Shown here: positions 1-10,294 of the stretch, in pieces | Layout: each line of letters starts with the position of its first letter | Numbering within the stretch: position 1 is the first letter of the stretch | Assembly: GCF_020991085.1 (NCBI RefSeq) | Contig: NZ_CP087719.1 | Coordinates: forward strand, 5,193,001-5,257,000 | Origin: Roseomonas sp. OT10 | GTDB lineage: Bacteria > Pseudomonadota > Alphaproteobacteria > Acetobacterales > Acetobacteraceae | Direction of reading: 5' to 3' | DNA length: 64,000 bases | The notes under the pieces: model-generated | What the model saw: the letters and a program-made list of their open reading frames with translations, nothing else | Told to the model about the DNA's origin: nothing | The model's database searches: none | Program-made: the position numbers and the translations under genes

Positions 1-313
1 CTGCCCGATGACCGGCCAGCCGGACTTCGCGCACCTGATGATCGACTACGTGCCGCGCGACTGGCTGGTGGAGAGCAAGTCGCTCAAGCTCTACCTGACC
101 AGCTTCCGCAACCACGGCGCCTTCCACGAGGCCTGCACGCTGGACATCGCCAAGCGCCTGGTGGACGTGCTCTCGCCGGAATGGCTGCGCATCGGCGGCT
201 ACTGGTACCCGCGCGGCGGCATCCCGATCGACGTCTTCTGGCAGTCCGGCGCCTCGCCCGAGGGCGTTTGGATCCCCGCCCAGGACGTGCCGCCCTATCG
301 CGGGCGCGGCTGA
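1..313 (+). CDS. queF: QueF, NADPH-dependent preQ0 reductase (3' part)
   Basis: This is the C-terminal part of 7-cyano-7-deazaguanine reductase, which reduces preQ0 to preQ1 in queuosine synthesis. The window starts inside the gene; the frame begins at base 2. The visible protein opens with [12 protein letters not shown], the region after the catalytic centre of the short (unimodular) QueF class. It continues with a KSLKLY motif and an HE pair (NHGAFHEAC) typical of the NADPH and substrate region, and ends near [19 protein letters not shown]. The catalytic cysteine lies upstream, outside the window. The following gene is on the opposite strand. Identity is secure from these motifs. The other end of the window carries queG, the last enzyme of the same pathway, about 63 kb away. 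Confidence 0.95.
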   Translation, partial: CPMTGQPDFAHLMIDYVPRDWLVESKSLKLYLTSFRNHGAFHEACTLDIAKRLVDVLSPEWLRIGGYWYPRGGIPIDVFWQSGASPEGVWIPAQDVPPYRGRG

Positions 314-410
314 TCGTCCCGGGGCCGGCGGCCCCTGCCGGTCGTCCCGGCCCGCGCCTCCGGCCATCGCGGAGCCCGGCCGTGGCGCCGCCCCCGGGGG
401 GCAGGTACGG

Positions 411-436
411 CCCCGGTGGCCCGGGGCGCCTTTCCC
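411..436 (+). terminator. possible terminator after queF
   Basis: Short complementary arms CCCCGG and CCGGGG with a 4-base loop are followed by a short run of T. It lies between the convergent ends of queF and the lysE-like gene. In DNA this rich in G and C such hairpins also arise by chance, so the call is weak. Confidence 0.25.
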
Positions 437-461
437 CCGGGGCCGGTGAAACGGGTTTCCG

Positions 462-1055
462 TCAGCCGGCCAGCAGCGGCACCAGGGAGGCGACCAGCAG
501 CCCGGCCATGACCCAGTTGAACGGCCGGCGGCGACGCGGATCGGCCAGCCAGCGGCGCAGCCCCACGCCGAAGCCGGCCCAGAGGGCGATGGCCGGCAGT
601 CCGACCGCCACGAAGACCATCGCCATCCAGCCGGCGCCGGTGCCGTAGGTCGCCAGGGCCGAGACCACCATGACCCAGGCCTTAGGGTTCACCCACTGGA
701 AGGCGGCCGCGGCGAGGAAGCCGAAGGGGCGGGCCGGGCTGGCATCGGGCGCGTCCGGGGCGGCGGCGCGGACGATCTTCCAGGCCAGCCACAGCATCCA
801 GGCGGCGCCCAGCCAGCGCATGGCCGCCGCCAGCCCGGGCCGGGCCGCCAGCAGCGGCCAGAGGCCCAGCCCCAGGGCCAGGACCATCACCACCATCCCC
901 GTGCTGATCCCCAGCATGTGCGGCACGGTGCGGCGGAAGCCGAAATTCACCCCGGAGGCCAGCAGCATCAGGTTGTTCGGCCCGGGCGTCACCGAGGCGA
1001 CAAAGGCGAAGACGGCCAGCGGCAGCAGGCCCGCCAGCCATGACGGCTCGCTCAT
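462..1055 (-). CDS. LysE/RhtB-family amino-acid exporter
   Basis: A 197-residue inner-membrane protein of the LysE/RhtB family, which exports amino acids or related metabolites. The family signature is visible near residues 20-32 (SVTPGPNNLMLLA), followed by five to six hydrophobic segments and the FQWVNPKAWVM motif near residue 120. Its start codon overlaps the stop of the DUF1127 gene by ATGA, so the two form an operon. The divergent MocR-type regulator next door is the natural candidate to control it, an arrangement often seen for LysE exporters. The exported substrate cannot be read from the sequence. Confidence 0.88.
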   Translation of the reverse strand: MSEPSWLAGLLPLAVFAFVASVTPGPNNLMLLASGVNFGFRRTVPHMLGISTGMVVMVLALGLGLWPLLAARPGLAAAMRWLGAAWMLWLAWKIVRAAAPDAPDASPARPFGFLAAAAFQWVNPKAWVMVVSALATYGTGAGWMAMVFVAVGLPAIALWAGFGVGLRRWLADPRRRRPFNWVMAGLLVASLVPLLAG

Positions 1056-1306
1056 GGCCAGGGCCGCCGGCGGCTGGGATCGCGGGTCGGCGGGCCCAGG
1101 TCCCAGGGCGGGCGCGACGCCTCGCGCAGCGCCTCGGCACGGGTCACCCCGATGTCGGACAGCAGGCGCGGCGTCATCTCGGCCAGCTGGCGCCGGGTGG
1201 CGATGGCGCGCAGCGCCAGTTCCAGCGCGGCCAGGAAGCCCGTGGCGCCCCGGCCGCGGCGTTGCGTTATCGGGAAGGCGATTGTAGCGTTACTGATGTC
1301 TCTCAT
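1052..1306 (-). CDS. DUF1127 small protein
   Basis: An 84-residue protein whose C-terminal half (TRRQLAEMTPRLLSDIGVTR) matches the DUF1127/YjiS-like helix, a short arginine-rich segment common in alphaproteobacteria. Some relatives bind RNA or act in small-molecule and phosphate regulation, but the role here is unknown. The start at 1306 (MRDISNAT) is chosen because the alternative at 1321 lengthens the protein only by MLLVS. With this choice its ATG and the ATG of the divergent regulator share the palindrome CATG, so the two coding regions overlap by two bases. It is translationally linked to the lysE-like gene downstream. Confidence 0.75.
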   Translation of the reverse strand: MRDISNATIAFPITQRRGRGATGFLAALELALRAIATRRQLAEMTPRLLSDIGVTRAEALREASRPPWDLGPPTRDPSRRRPWP

Positions 1307-1336
1307 GGAAACCAATAACACCGCCGATCGCGTTAC
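1264..1336. promoter_or_regulatory. three GCGTTAY direct repeats between divergent genes
   Basis: GCGTTAT at 1264-1270, GCGTTAC at 1287-1293 and GCGTTAC at 1330-1336 are in the same orientation. The first two are 23 bases apart and the third lies just inside the regulator gene. MocR/GntR-type regulators commonly bind direct repeats near their own promoters, so these may be the operator shared by the exporter and regulator genes. This is inference from position and repetition only. Confidence 0.35.
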
Positions 1337-2705
1337 TCAACGCCTGCGCGGCCTGGCCCTGGCCGGGACGGCGGGCGCGCGGCTGCCCTCCGTGCGCGCG
1401 CTGATGCGGGAGTGGCGCGTCAGCCCCGTCACCGTGCAGCGCGCCCTCGACACCCTCGTCCGCGAGGGGGTGATCGAGGCGCGGCCCGGCCGCGGCACCT
1501 TCGTGGCCCGCCGGCCCGGATCGGTGGCCGCCCCGGCGGATTTCGGCTGGCAGAGCCTGGCGCTCGGCCCGGCCGGGGCCAGCCTGGACGGGCTGACCAA
1601 CGCCACGCGCCTGCACACCGGCGCGGCCCGCCGCCTCCAGGTCGGCTACCTGCCCGAAGCGTTGCAGCCGACCGCCCTGCTCGCCGCCGCCTCGGCCCGC
1701 GCGCTGCGCCGGCCGGGCATCTGGAACCGCGTCGCGCCCGAGGGGCAGGAGGCGCTGCGCGGCTGGTTCGCCGCCGGCACCGGGGGCGCCTTCGCGACGC
1801 ACGAGGTGACGATCTGCCCCGGCAGCCAGGCCGCCATCGCCGCCGCCTTCCGCGCCCTCGCCCGGCCCGGGGACGCGGTGCTGCTGGAGAGCCCGACGTA
1901 TTTCGGCGCCATCGCCGCCGCCCGCGCTGCCGGGCTGCAGCCCGTGCCGGTGCCGACCGACCGCGAGGGGCTGCGCCCCGAGGCGCTGGAGGACGCCTTC
2001 CAGCGCAGCGGCGCCCGGCTGCTCTACGCCCAGCCCCGCCACGCCAATCCGACCGGCGCGAGCCTCTCCCCGCCCCGGCGCGCCGCGCTGCTGGAGCTGG
2101 TGCGCCGCCGTGGCGCCTTCCTGGTCGAGGATGACTGGGCGCACGACTTCACGCTGGAGGGCGAGGAGGAGCCGCTGCCCCTGGCCGCCGCCGACCGCGA
2201 CGGCCACGTGGTCTATCTGCGGTCCCTGACGAAATGCGCGGCGCCGGGGCTGCGCGTCGCCGCGCTCTGCGCCCGCGGCCCGGCGCTGGAGCGGCTGCGC
2301 GCCGCCCGGCTGGTGGACGACTTCTTCGTCCCCGGCCTGTTGCAGGAGACGGCGCTGCAACTCGTCACCTCCGCCGCCTGGCCGCGCCACCTGCGGGCGC
2401 TGCGCGCCGCCCTGCGCCGCAACCGCGACCTGCTCGCCGCCGCCATGCGGGCCCGGCTGGGCGAGGAGTGCCTGCCCGTCCTGCCGGCGGGCGGCCTGCA
2501 TCTCTGGGTCCGGCTACCCGGCGGCCGCAGCGACCTGGCGGTGGCGGAGGCGATGGCGGCGCAGGGCGTGCTCGTCACCGCCGGCCGCTACGCCTTCCCG
2601 GCCGAGCCCTCCGGCTCCTACCTGCGGCTCAGCTTCGCGACGGTGGAGGCGGACTGGGTGGCGGAGGCGGCGGAGGTCGCCGCCGCGGCGGTCGGGCAGG
2701 CCTGA
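1305..2705 (+). CDS. MocR-type regulator (GntR HTH + aminotransferase domain)
   Basis: A 466-residue fusion of an N-terminal winged-helix GntR domain (about residues 1-75, with LPSVRALMREWRVSPVTVQR and GRGTFVARR) to a class I aminotransferase-like domain. The PLP lysine is predicted at residue 310 in the SLTKCAAPGLR motif, with ESPTYFGA and PRHANPTG motifs upstream. MocR proteins sense PLP or amino acids and usually control an adjacent gene, here probably the divergent DUF1127-lysE pair. ATG 1305 was chosen over 1296 and over the far upstream start at 1152 because the HTH follows directly. The stop lies six bases from the convergent aldo/keto reductase gene. Confidence 0.88.
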   Translation: METNNTADRVTQRLRGLALAGTAGARLPSVRALMREWRVSPVTVQRALDTLVREGVIEARPGRGTFVARRPGSVAAPADFGWQSLALGPAGASLDGLTNATRLHTGAARRLQVGYLPEALQPTALLAAASARALRRPGIWNRVAPEGQEALRGWFAAGTGGAFATHEVTICPGSQAAIAAAFRALARPGDAVLLESPTYFGAIAAARAAGLQPVPVPTDREGLRPEALEDAFQRSGARLLYAQPRHANPTGASLSPPRRAALLELVRRRGAFLVEDDWAHDFTLEGEEEPLPLAAADRDGHVVYLRSLTKCAAPGLRVAALCARGPALERLRAARLVDDFFVPGLLQETALQLVTSAAWPRHLRALRAALRRNRDLLAAAMRARLGEECLPVLPAGGLHLWVRLPGGRSDLAVAEAMAAQGVLVTAGRYAFPAEPSGSYLRLSFATVEADWVAEAAEVAAAAVGQA

Positions 2706-2711
2706 TCGCCC

Positions 2712-3722
2712 TCACCCCCCGCGTGGCACGCGGCCTTCCAGCGGATAGGCGGGGTCGTTGTAGCCCGGCGTCGAGGGGTGCCCCGGCGCCACCAGCCCGT
2801 CCACCAGCGCCTCGTCCTCCGCCGTGAAGCGGTAGTCCAGCGCGCCCAGGTAGTCCTCCCACTGCGCCTCCGTGCGCGGCCCGGCGATGGGGGCGGTGAC
2901 GAAGGCGTTGTGCATCACCCAGGCGGTGGCGAACTGCCCCGGGGTGATGCCGCGCGCCCCGGCGTGGCGGGCCAGCGTCTGGGCGATCTCCAGGCTCTCC
3001 GGCCGCCACTCCGTCTCCAGCGCGCGCCTGTCGCCACGGCCGACGCGGCTGCCCGCTTCCGGCTCCGCGCCGGGGCGGTACTTGCCCGTCAGCACCCCGC
3101 GCGCCAGCGGGCTGTAGGGCACGACGCCCAGGCCGAAATAGCCGCAGGCCGGCAGGTGCTCGACCTCCGGCATGCGGTTCAGCGCATTGTAGTAGGGCTG
3201 GCTCACCACCGGCCGGTCGATGCCCGCCTCGTCGCAGAGGCGGCAGATCTCGGCGATCCGCCAGGCGCGGTGGTTGGAGACGCCGAAGTGCCGGATCTTC
3301 CCGGCGCGGACCAGGTCGGCCATGGCGTGCACCGTCTCGGCCAGCGGCGTGCCGTGGTCCTCCTTGTGCCAGTAGAGGATGTCGATGGTCTCGACGCCCA
3401 GCCGCCGCAGGCTGGCCTCGGCCGCGCGCTGCACGTGGCGCCGCGACAGGCCGCGCTCGTTGGGGCCGGGGCCGGTCGGGTTGGCCAGCTTGGTCGCCAG
3501 CACCCAGTGGCCGCGCTCCGCGCGGATGGCGCGGCCGGTGATCTCCTCCGAGCGGCCCTCGGTGTAGACGTCGGCCGTGTCGATGAAGTTGATGCCGCGC
3601 TCGCGCCCGCGCGCGACGATGCGCGCCGCCGTCGCCTCGTCGGTCGGGCCGCCGAACATCATCGTGCCGAGGCAGAGGGGCGAGACCTGCAGGCCGCTGC
3701 GGCCCAGTCGGCGGTAGTCCAT
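2712..3722 (-). CDS. aldo/keto reductase
   Basis: A 336-residue NADPH-dependent oxidoreductase of the aldo/keto reductase superfamily with a TIM-barrel fold. The catalytic tetrad is visible: D48 and Y53 in [12 protein letters not shown]78 in LATKLA, and H119 in LYWHKED. The cofactor-binding C-terminal segment includes [13 protein letters not shown]. The start [10 protein letters not shown] at 3722 was preferred over one 84 bases upstream because AKR proteins begin at this motif. The family reduces aldehydes and ketones; the substrate is unknown. It stands alone between a regulator and coaE, so context gives no further hint. Confidence 0.9.
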   Translation of the reverse strand: MDYRRLGRSGLQVSPLCLGTMMFGGPTDEATAARIVARGRERGINFIDTADVYTEGRSEEITGRAIRAERGHWVLATKLANPTGPGPNERGLSRRHVQRAAEASLRRLGVETIDILYWHKEDHGTPLAETVHAMADLVRAGKIRHFGVSNHRAWRIAEICRLCDEAGIDRPVVSQPYYNALNRMPEVEHLPACGYFGLGVVPYSPLARGVLTGKYRPGAEPEAGSRVGRGDRRALETEWRPESLEIAQTLARHAGARGITPGQFATAWVMHNAFVTAPIAGPRTEAQWEDYLGALDYRFTAEDEALVDGLVAPGHPSTPGYNDPAYPLEGRVPRGG

Positions 3723-3912
3723 GGATGCTCTCCTCCGCAGCGGCCGCGCGGGGCGGCCAGGGTCTTGCGGCGCGGAGGATAGACCCGCCGCCCCCGGCCG
3801 GGCCACGGGGGGGCACGGGTGGGGCCGGCGAGGCCGCTCCGCCGGCCCGGTGCTGGCTGTCCCGCGGCGCCGGCGGATACCGGCCGCGGGCGATCTGCTC
3901 TACCACCGTGCC

Positions 3913-4578
3913 ATGCGGATTCTCGGCCTCACCGGCAGCATCGGCATGGGCAAGTCCACCGTCGCCACCACCTTCCGGCGGCTGGGCGTGCCCGTCTTCG
4001 ACGCGGATGCGGCGGTCCACCGGCTGCAGGGGCCGGCCGGCCGTGCCGTGGCGCCCATCGCCGCCGCCTTCCCCGGCACGGTGCGCGACACGCCGCGCGG
4101 CCGGGCGGTGGACCGGGAGGCGCTGCGCCGCGCCGTGCTGGGCGACCCGGCCGCGCTGACCCGGCTGGAGGCGATCGTCCACCCGCTGGTCCGGGCGGAG
4201 GAGCGCCGCTTCCTGGCCCGCGCCCGCCGCGCGGGGCGGCGCCTGGTGCTGCTGGACGTGCCGCTGCTGTTCGAGACGGCCGGGGAGGGCCGGGTGGACG
4301 AGGTCGTCGTCGTCTCCGCCCCCGCCGCCGTGCAGCGCGCCCGGGTGCTGCGCCGCCCGGGGATGACGCCGGGGCGCCTGGCCGCCATCCTGGCGCGGCA
4401 GGTGCCGGATGCCGAGAAGCGCCGCCGGGCGGACCATCTCATCCGCACCGGCCTGTCGCGCCACGCGGCGCAGCGTGCCGTGCGCAGGCTGGTGCGGGGC
4501 CTGCGCGCCGGGCCGCGGCGGCGGGCCGACCGGGGAACGCGCACCCGCACCGGGCGAGCCCAGAGGAGCCACGCATGA
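3913..4578 (+). CDS. coaE: dephospho-CoA kinase
   Basis: A 221-residue kinase for the last step of coenzyme A synthesis, phosphorylating the 3' hydroxyl of dephospho-CoA. The P-loop GSIGMGKST is at residues 8-16, followed by the substrate-site signature [10 protein letters not shown] and the lid region [17 protein letters not shown] 3913 is the only start that gives the normal N terminus. The arginine-rich C-terminal tail of about 25 residues extends beyond the usual end. The stop overlaps the dnaQ start by ATGA, so both are translated from one message, the common alphaproteobacterial coaE-dnaQ arrangement. Confidence 0.95.
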   Translation: MRILGLTGSIGMGKSTVATTFRRLGVPVFDADAAVHRLQGPAGRAVAPIAAAFPGTVRDTPRGRAVDREALRRAVLGDPAALTRLEAIVHPLVRAEERRFLARARRAGRRLVLLDVPLLFETAGEGRVDEVVVVSAPAAVQRARVLRRPGMTPGRLAAILARQVPDAEKRRRADHLIRTGLSRHAAQRAVRRLVRGLRAGPRRRADRGTRTRTGRAQRSHA

Positions 4579-5267
4579 GCCGCACCCTGATCCTCGACAC
4601 GGAGACCACGGGGCTGGACCCGTGGACCGGCGACCGCGTGCTGGAGGTCGCGGCGGTGGAGGTGGTGAACCTCGTCCCCACCGGCGTGACCTACCACAGG
4701 CTGATTAACCCGGAGCGGGAGGTGCCGGAAGAGGCGGTGCGGGTGCACGGCTTCACCTGGGACATGCTGCGCGACAAGCCGCTCTTCGCCGAGATCCTGC
4801 CCGGGCTGCTGGAGTTCCTGGGCGACGACCCGGTGGTGGCGCACAACGCGCCCTTTGACTTCGGCTTCCTGGACGCGGAGTTCGACCGCTGCGGCGTGCC
4901 GCGCATCGCGCGCGGCCGCATGGTGGACACGCTGGAACTGGCGAAGCGGCGCTTCCCCGGCCTGCCCAACAGCCTCGATGCGCTGTGCCGGCGCTTCGGC
5001 ATCGACAACTCGATGCGCACCTCGCACAACGCGCTGCTCGACGTGAAGCTCCTCTCCGAGGTCTACCTGGAGCTGATGGGCGGCAAGCAGCCGGGGCTGG
5101 AGCTGGCCAGCCAGCGACGCGAGCCTGCCCTGGTGGTGAGCACCGGTCCCGCCGGCCCGCGCACCCCACGCCCGATCGTGCCGACGCCCGAGGAGCTGGA
5201 GCGCCATGCCGCCTTCGTCGCGCGCTTCAAGGACAGCGCCTGGAAGGACATGACGCCGGGGCCCTAG
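4575..5267 (+). CDS. dnaQ: DNA polymerase III epsilon subunit (3'-5' exonuclease)
   Basis: A 230-residue proofreading exonuclease of the replicative polymerase. All three exonuclease motifs are present: D8 and E10 in [10 protein letters not shown]95 in [11 protein letters not shown], and H151 plus D156 in [12 protein letters not shown], which is the DEDDh set. The C-terminal 60 residues are proline-rich and would contain the clamp- and polymerase-binding tail. The start overlaps the coaE stop. The gene ends 26 bases before the convergent zwf stop. Confidence 0.95.
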   Translation: MSRTLILDTETTGLDPWTGDRVLEVAAVEVVNLVPTGVTYHRLINPEREVPEEAVRVHGFTWDMLRDKPLFAEILPGLLEFLGDDPVVAHNAPFDFGFLDAEFDRCGVPRIARGRMVDTLELAKRRFPGLPNSLDALCRRFGIDNSMRTSHNALLDVKLLSEVYLELMGGKQPGLELASQRREPALVVSTGPAGPRTPRPIVPTPEELERHAAFVARFKDSAWKDMTPGP

Positions 5268-5292
5268 CCGGCCCCGGACACGCGCCCCGCCT

Positions 5293-6786
<1,494 letters not shown>

Positions 6787-6841
6787 CAGGCGGTTCGCTC
6801 GCGCTGTCTCGGGGGAGGGGGTAGCAGGCGGGGGAGGGCGG

Positions 6842-8656
6842 TCAGAAGACCGCGGCCCCCATCTCGGCGGAGCCGACCTGGGCGCGGAAGGCGCCGAACA
6901 GCTCGCGCCCCACGCCCTCGTGCGAGGGGGCGAGGTCCGCCTCGGCCAGCGGGCGGGCGTCCCAGGTCGCCGGGTCCACCCGCACCTCCAGCCGCCCCGT
7001 CACGGCATCGACGCGCAGGACGTCGCCGTCGCGCAGCTTCGCGATCGGCCCGCCGGTCGCGGCCTCGGGCGTTACGTGGATCGCGGCCGGCACCTTGCCC
7101 GAGGCGCCAGAGAGGCGGCCATCCGTCACCAGCGCGACCTTCTGGCCGCGGTCCTGCAAGACGCCCAGCGGCGGCATCAGCTTGTGCAGCTCCGGCATGC
7201 CGTTGGCCTTCGGCCCCTGGAAGCGCACCACGGCGATGAAGTCGCCGGTCAGCTCGCCGCGCCTGAAGGCCGCCTGCAACTCCGCCTGGTCGTGGAAGAC
7301 CTTCGCGGGCGCCTCGATGACGTGGCGCTCCGGCGCGACGGCGGAGGTCTTGATGACGGCGCGGCCCAGCGGTCCGTCCAGCACCTTCAGCCCGCCGGTC
7401 GCCTGGAAGGGGGCCGCGGCGCTGGAGAGCACCTTGGGGTCGCCGCTCTCGCGCGGGGCGTCGCGCCAGACGACGCTGCCCTCCGCATCCAGCCCCGGCT
7501 CGGTGGTATAGGCGCGCAGGCCGGGTCCCCAGACGGTGGCCACGTCCTCGTGCAGCATCCCCGCATCCAGCAGCTCCCGGATCAGGAAGCCCATGCCGCC
7601 GGCGGCGTGGAAGTGGTTCACGTCCGCCTTGCCGTTCGGATAGACGCGCGCGAGCAGCGGCGTCACCTCCGCGAGGTCGCTGAAATCGTCCCAGGTCAGC
7701 GCGATGCCCGCCGCCGCCGCCATGGCGACGAGGTGGATGGTGTGGTTGGTCGACCCGCCCGTGGCATGCAGCCCGACGATGCCGTTGGCGAAGGCGCGCT
7801 CGTCCAGCACGCGGCCGATGGGGGTGAAGGCGTTGCCCGTGGCGGTGATGGACAGGGCGCGCTTCACCGCCTCCACCGTCAGCGCGTCGCGCAGCTTCGT
7901 GCCCGGATTGACGAAGGCGGCGCCGGGCAGGTGCAGCCCCATCACCTCCATCAGCATCTGGTTGGTGTTGGCCGTGCCGTAGAAGGTGCAGGTGCCGGGG
8001 CCGTGGTAGGATTTCGCCTCCGCCTCCAGCAGCGCCTCCCGCCCCACCTTGCCTTCGGCGAAGAGCTGGCGGGCCTTGGCCTTCTCGTCGTTCGGCAGGC
8101 CGGAGGTCATGGGCCCCGCGGGGATGAAGACGCCCGGCAGGTGGCCGAAGGACAGCGCGCCGATGACGAGGCCGGGCACGATCTTGTCGCAGATGCCGAG
8201 ATAGACGACGGCGTCGAAGGTCTGGTGCGAGAGGGCGACGGCGGTGGCCAGCGCGATCACGTCGCGGGAGAAGAGGGACAGCTCCATCCCCGCCTCGCCC
8301 TGGGTCACGCCGTCGCACATGGCGGGCACGCCGCCCGCCACCTGCGCCGTGGCGCCGGCCGAGCGCGCCGCCTCGCGGATCAGCTCCGGGAAGCGCTCAT
8401 AGGGCTGATGGGCGGAGAGCATGTCGTTGTAGGCGGTGACGATGCCCAGGTTCGGCGCGTCGCTGGCGAACTGCCGCGCCTTGTCGCCCGGGGTGCAGGC
8501 GGCGAAGGCATGCGCCTGGTTGGCGCAGCCCAGGCGGTGGCGGGGCAGCGTCACCGCCGCCGCGCGGTCGATGCGGTCGAGGTAGCGCGCGCGGGCCGAG
8601 GCGCTGCGCCGGGCGATGCGTTCCGTGACCTCACCGAGTCGGGCGTTCAGCGTCAT
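6842..8656 (-). CDS. edd: phosphogluconate dehydratase
   Basis: A 604-residue iron-sulfur dehydratase that converts 6-phosphogluconate to KDPG, the committing step of the Entner-Doudoroff pathway. IlvD/Edd family signatures are visible, including [15 protein letters not shown], the cluster-ligand region [11 protein letters not shown], the [13 protein letters not shown] segment, and [22 protein letters not shown] near the C terminus. ATG 8656 ([10 protein letters not shown]) was chosen over 8698 because it gives the normal family length and N terminus. Expected partner genes zwf (downstream) and rpe (further upstream on the same strand) fit central carbon metabolism. Confidence 0.96.
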   Translation of the reverse strand: MTLNARLGEVTERIARRSASARARYLDRIDRAAAVTLPRHRLGCANQAHAFAACTPGDKARQFASDAPNLGIVTAYNDMLSAHQPYERFPELIREAARSAGATAQVAGGVPAMCDGVTQGEAGMELSLFSRDVIALATAVALSHQTFDAVVYLGICDKIVPGLVIGALSFGHLPGVFIPAGPMTSGLPNDEKAKARQLFAEGKVGREALLEAEAKSYHGPGTCTFYGTANTNQMLMEVMGLHLPGAAFVNPGTKLRDALTVEAVKRALSITATGNAFTPIGRVLDERAFANGIVGLHATGGSTNHTIHLVAMAAAAGIALTWDDFSDLAEVTPLLARVYPNGKADVNHFHAAGGMGFLIRELLDAGMLHEDVATVWGPGLRAYTTEPGLDAEGSVVWRDAPRESGDPKVLSSAAAPFQATGGLKVLDGPLGRAVIKTSAVAPERHVIEAPAKVFHDQAELQAAFRRGELTGDFIAVVRFQGPKANGMPELHKLMPPLGVLQDRGQKVALVTDGRLSGASGKVPAAIHVTPEAATGGPIAKLRDGDVLRVDAVTGRLEVRVDPATWDARPLAEADLAPSHEGVGRELFGAFRAQVGSAEMGAAVF

Positions 8657-8788
8657 GTTACCGATCCCATCGAGGGTGCGTGCGCGGCATGGCATCATGT
8701 CCGCATCATGGGAAGCCGGGTGGAATAACTCTCCCGTGCGCGGTCGCGGCCCGGGCCCTGCACGTGCCGTGCCGCGGGCACGGCCCCC

Positions 8789-9898
8789 CTACAGGCCCAG
8801 CAGCTCCATCGTCCGCGCCATGACCCGTTCCTCGCTGTAGCGTTCCAACGCCCGCGCCCGGCCCGCGGCCCCCATCCGCGCCCGCAGCGCCGGATCGGCT
8901 GCCAGCCGCGCCAGGGCCGCGGCCAGCGGGGCACTCCGCTGCGGCGGCACCAGCAGGCCCGTCTCTCCGTCGACCACCATCTCGCGCGGGCCGCCGATCT
9001 CCGTCGCGACCACCGGCAAGCCGGTCAGCATCGCCTCGATGACGGACATCGGCAGCCCCTCGAAATGGCTCGGCAGGCAGAAGACGTCCGACGCCGCCAG
9101 CACCCGCGCCACGTCCTCCCGGTAGCCCAGCATCCGCAGCCGCGGGCCCAGCGCCGCCTCCGCGCGGGTGAAGGCGGGGGTCAGGTCCTCGCCATGGTCC
9201 GAGGCCAGCCTCTCCCCCACCACCCACAGGGTGGCACCGGGGACGGATTCCATGGCCTCCAGCAGCTCGGGGTGCCCCTTGTGGCGCACCAGGCGGGAGA
9301 CGACGGTCACGACGCACTCCCCCTCCGCGGCGCCGAGCTCGGCCCGCACCGCCGCCCGCGCCACCGGGTCGGGGTGGAACACCGCCGGGTCGCGCCCGTT
9401 CCCGGCGGCCACCGCGTTGCGCGCGATGCCCAGGCGCCGGGCGTCCCGCGCCTCCTCCTCGCTGACCGTCAGGAAGATGTCGGTCATCCGGCCGCCCAGC
9501 CATTCCAGCCCGAGCGACAGCGCCCGCCGCCAGGGTCGCCCCGGCTGGTTGAACAGGAAGCCGTGCACGGTGTAGGCGACCCGGGGCACGCCCTCCAACC
9601 GGGCCGCCAGCCGCGCCAGCAGCCCGCTGATTGGCATGTGGCCATGGATCAGATCCGGCTTCTCCGCCCGGATCAGCGCCCGCAGCGCCTTCAGGGCCCG
9701 CCCGTTGGCCGCCGGCGACAGGCTGCGGGCCAGGGGCACGCCGACCACCCGGAAGCCCTCCGCCCGTGGCACCTCCAGCAGCGGCCCCTCGGCACAGGCG
9801 GCCACCACCTCGTGCCCCCGCGCCCGTGCCGCCCGCATCAGCGGCAGGACGAAGTGGCGGAGCGAGAAATCCACGTTGGCGACGAAGAGGACCTTCAC
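8789..9898 (-). CDS. GT4-family glycosyltransferase
   Basis: A 369-residue retaining glycosyltransferase with the two-domain GT-B fold. The N-terminal domain starts MKVLFVANVDFSLRHFVLPL. The C-terminal donor-binding domain has VSRLVRHKGHPELLEA, the SHFEGLPMSVIEAM motif with the conserved glutamates, and GETGLLVPP. Such enzymes add sugars to lipopolysaccharide, capsule or exopolysaccharide, often in the WbpY/EpsD-like group. No other surface-polysaccharide genes adjoin it, and an intergenic repeat element sits directly upstream. Confidence 0.88.
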   Translation of the reverse strand: MKVLFVANVDFSLRHFVLPLMRAARARGHEVVAACAEGPLLEVPRAEGFRVVGVPLARSLSPAANGRALKALRALIRAEKPDLIHGHMPISGLLARLAARLEGVPRVAYTVHGFLFNQPGRPWRRALSLGLEWLGGRMTDIFLTVSEEEARDARRLGIARNAVAAGNGRDPAVFHPDPVARAAVRAELGAAEGECVVTVVSRLVRHKGHPELLEAMESVPGATLWVVGERLASDHGEDLTPAFTRAEAALGPRLRMLGYREDVARVLAASDVFCLPSHFEGLPMSVIEAMLTGLPVVATEIGGPREMVVDGETGLLVPPQRSAPLAAALARLAADPALRARMGAAGRARALERYSEERVMARTMELLGL

Positions 9899-10294
9899 CG
9901 CGCGAGGTCCGTTCCCCGGAGGGAAGGCGCCGCCTTGCCCCCCGTACCCCCCGACCGCCAGGACCCTGCGGGCCCTGGACCCAGGGGGCGCTGCTGCGCG
10001 ACGGGCTTCGACGGGGTCGCGTCGCCGCAGGTCGGCGACCTGCGGCGGGCAAGGCCGCCTCGCTCGCTGACCGCTTCTTCTGCCCCTTGCCGGGCCCCGC
10101 CCGACCGCGTGCTCTCAGGGGCCAGTCCGCAGGCCGGCTCGCTGCCGCCCCGCGCCAGACTCCCGGCGGGGTCCGGGGCCAGCCCGTGGCCCTGGCGGAG
10201 GGGGTATCGGGAGAGGCGGCACCTCCCCCGGGGGGCGGACGCGCCCGCCCCTGGAACGACGATCCGGCGGCTCATGGCATGGGGAGGGTGGCCG
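9899..10294 (-). repeat. intergenic repeat element, divergent copy A
   Basis: The 396-base gap holds a diverged member of the repeat family described at 12753-13175. Landmarks in order are a GGAAGGC/GCCTTGCC hairpin near 9920-9940, CCAGGACCCTGCGGGCCCTGG at 9958-9978 (given here as positions of an imperfect palindrome), a hairpin with 11-base arms CGCCGCAGGTC and GACCTGCGGCG at 10023-10047, the block GTCCGGGGCCAGCCCGTGGC near 10170-10190, and a final GGGAGAGGC/ACCTCCCCC hairpin. The central hairpin keeps a three-base loop at the same place as in other copies but has a different stem. No terminal TGATACG motif is recognisable, and no credible ORF is present. Confidence 0.6.
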
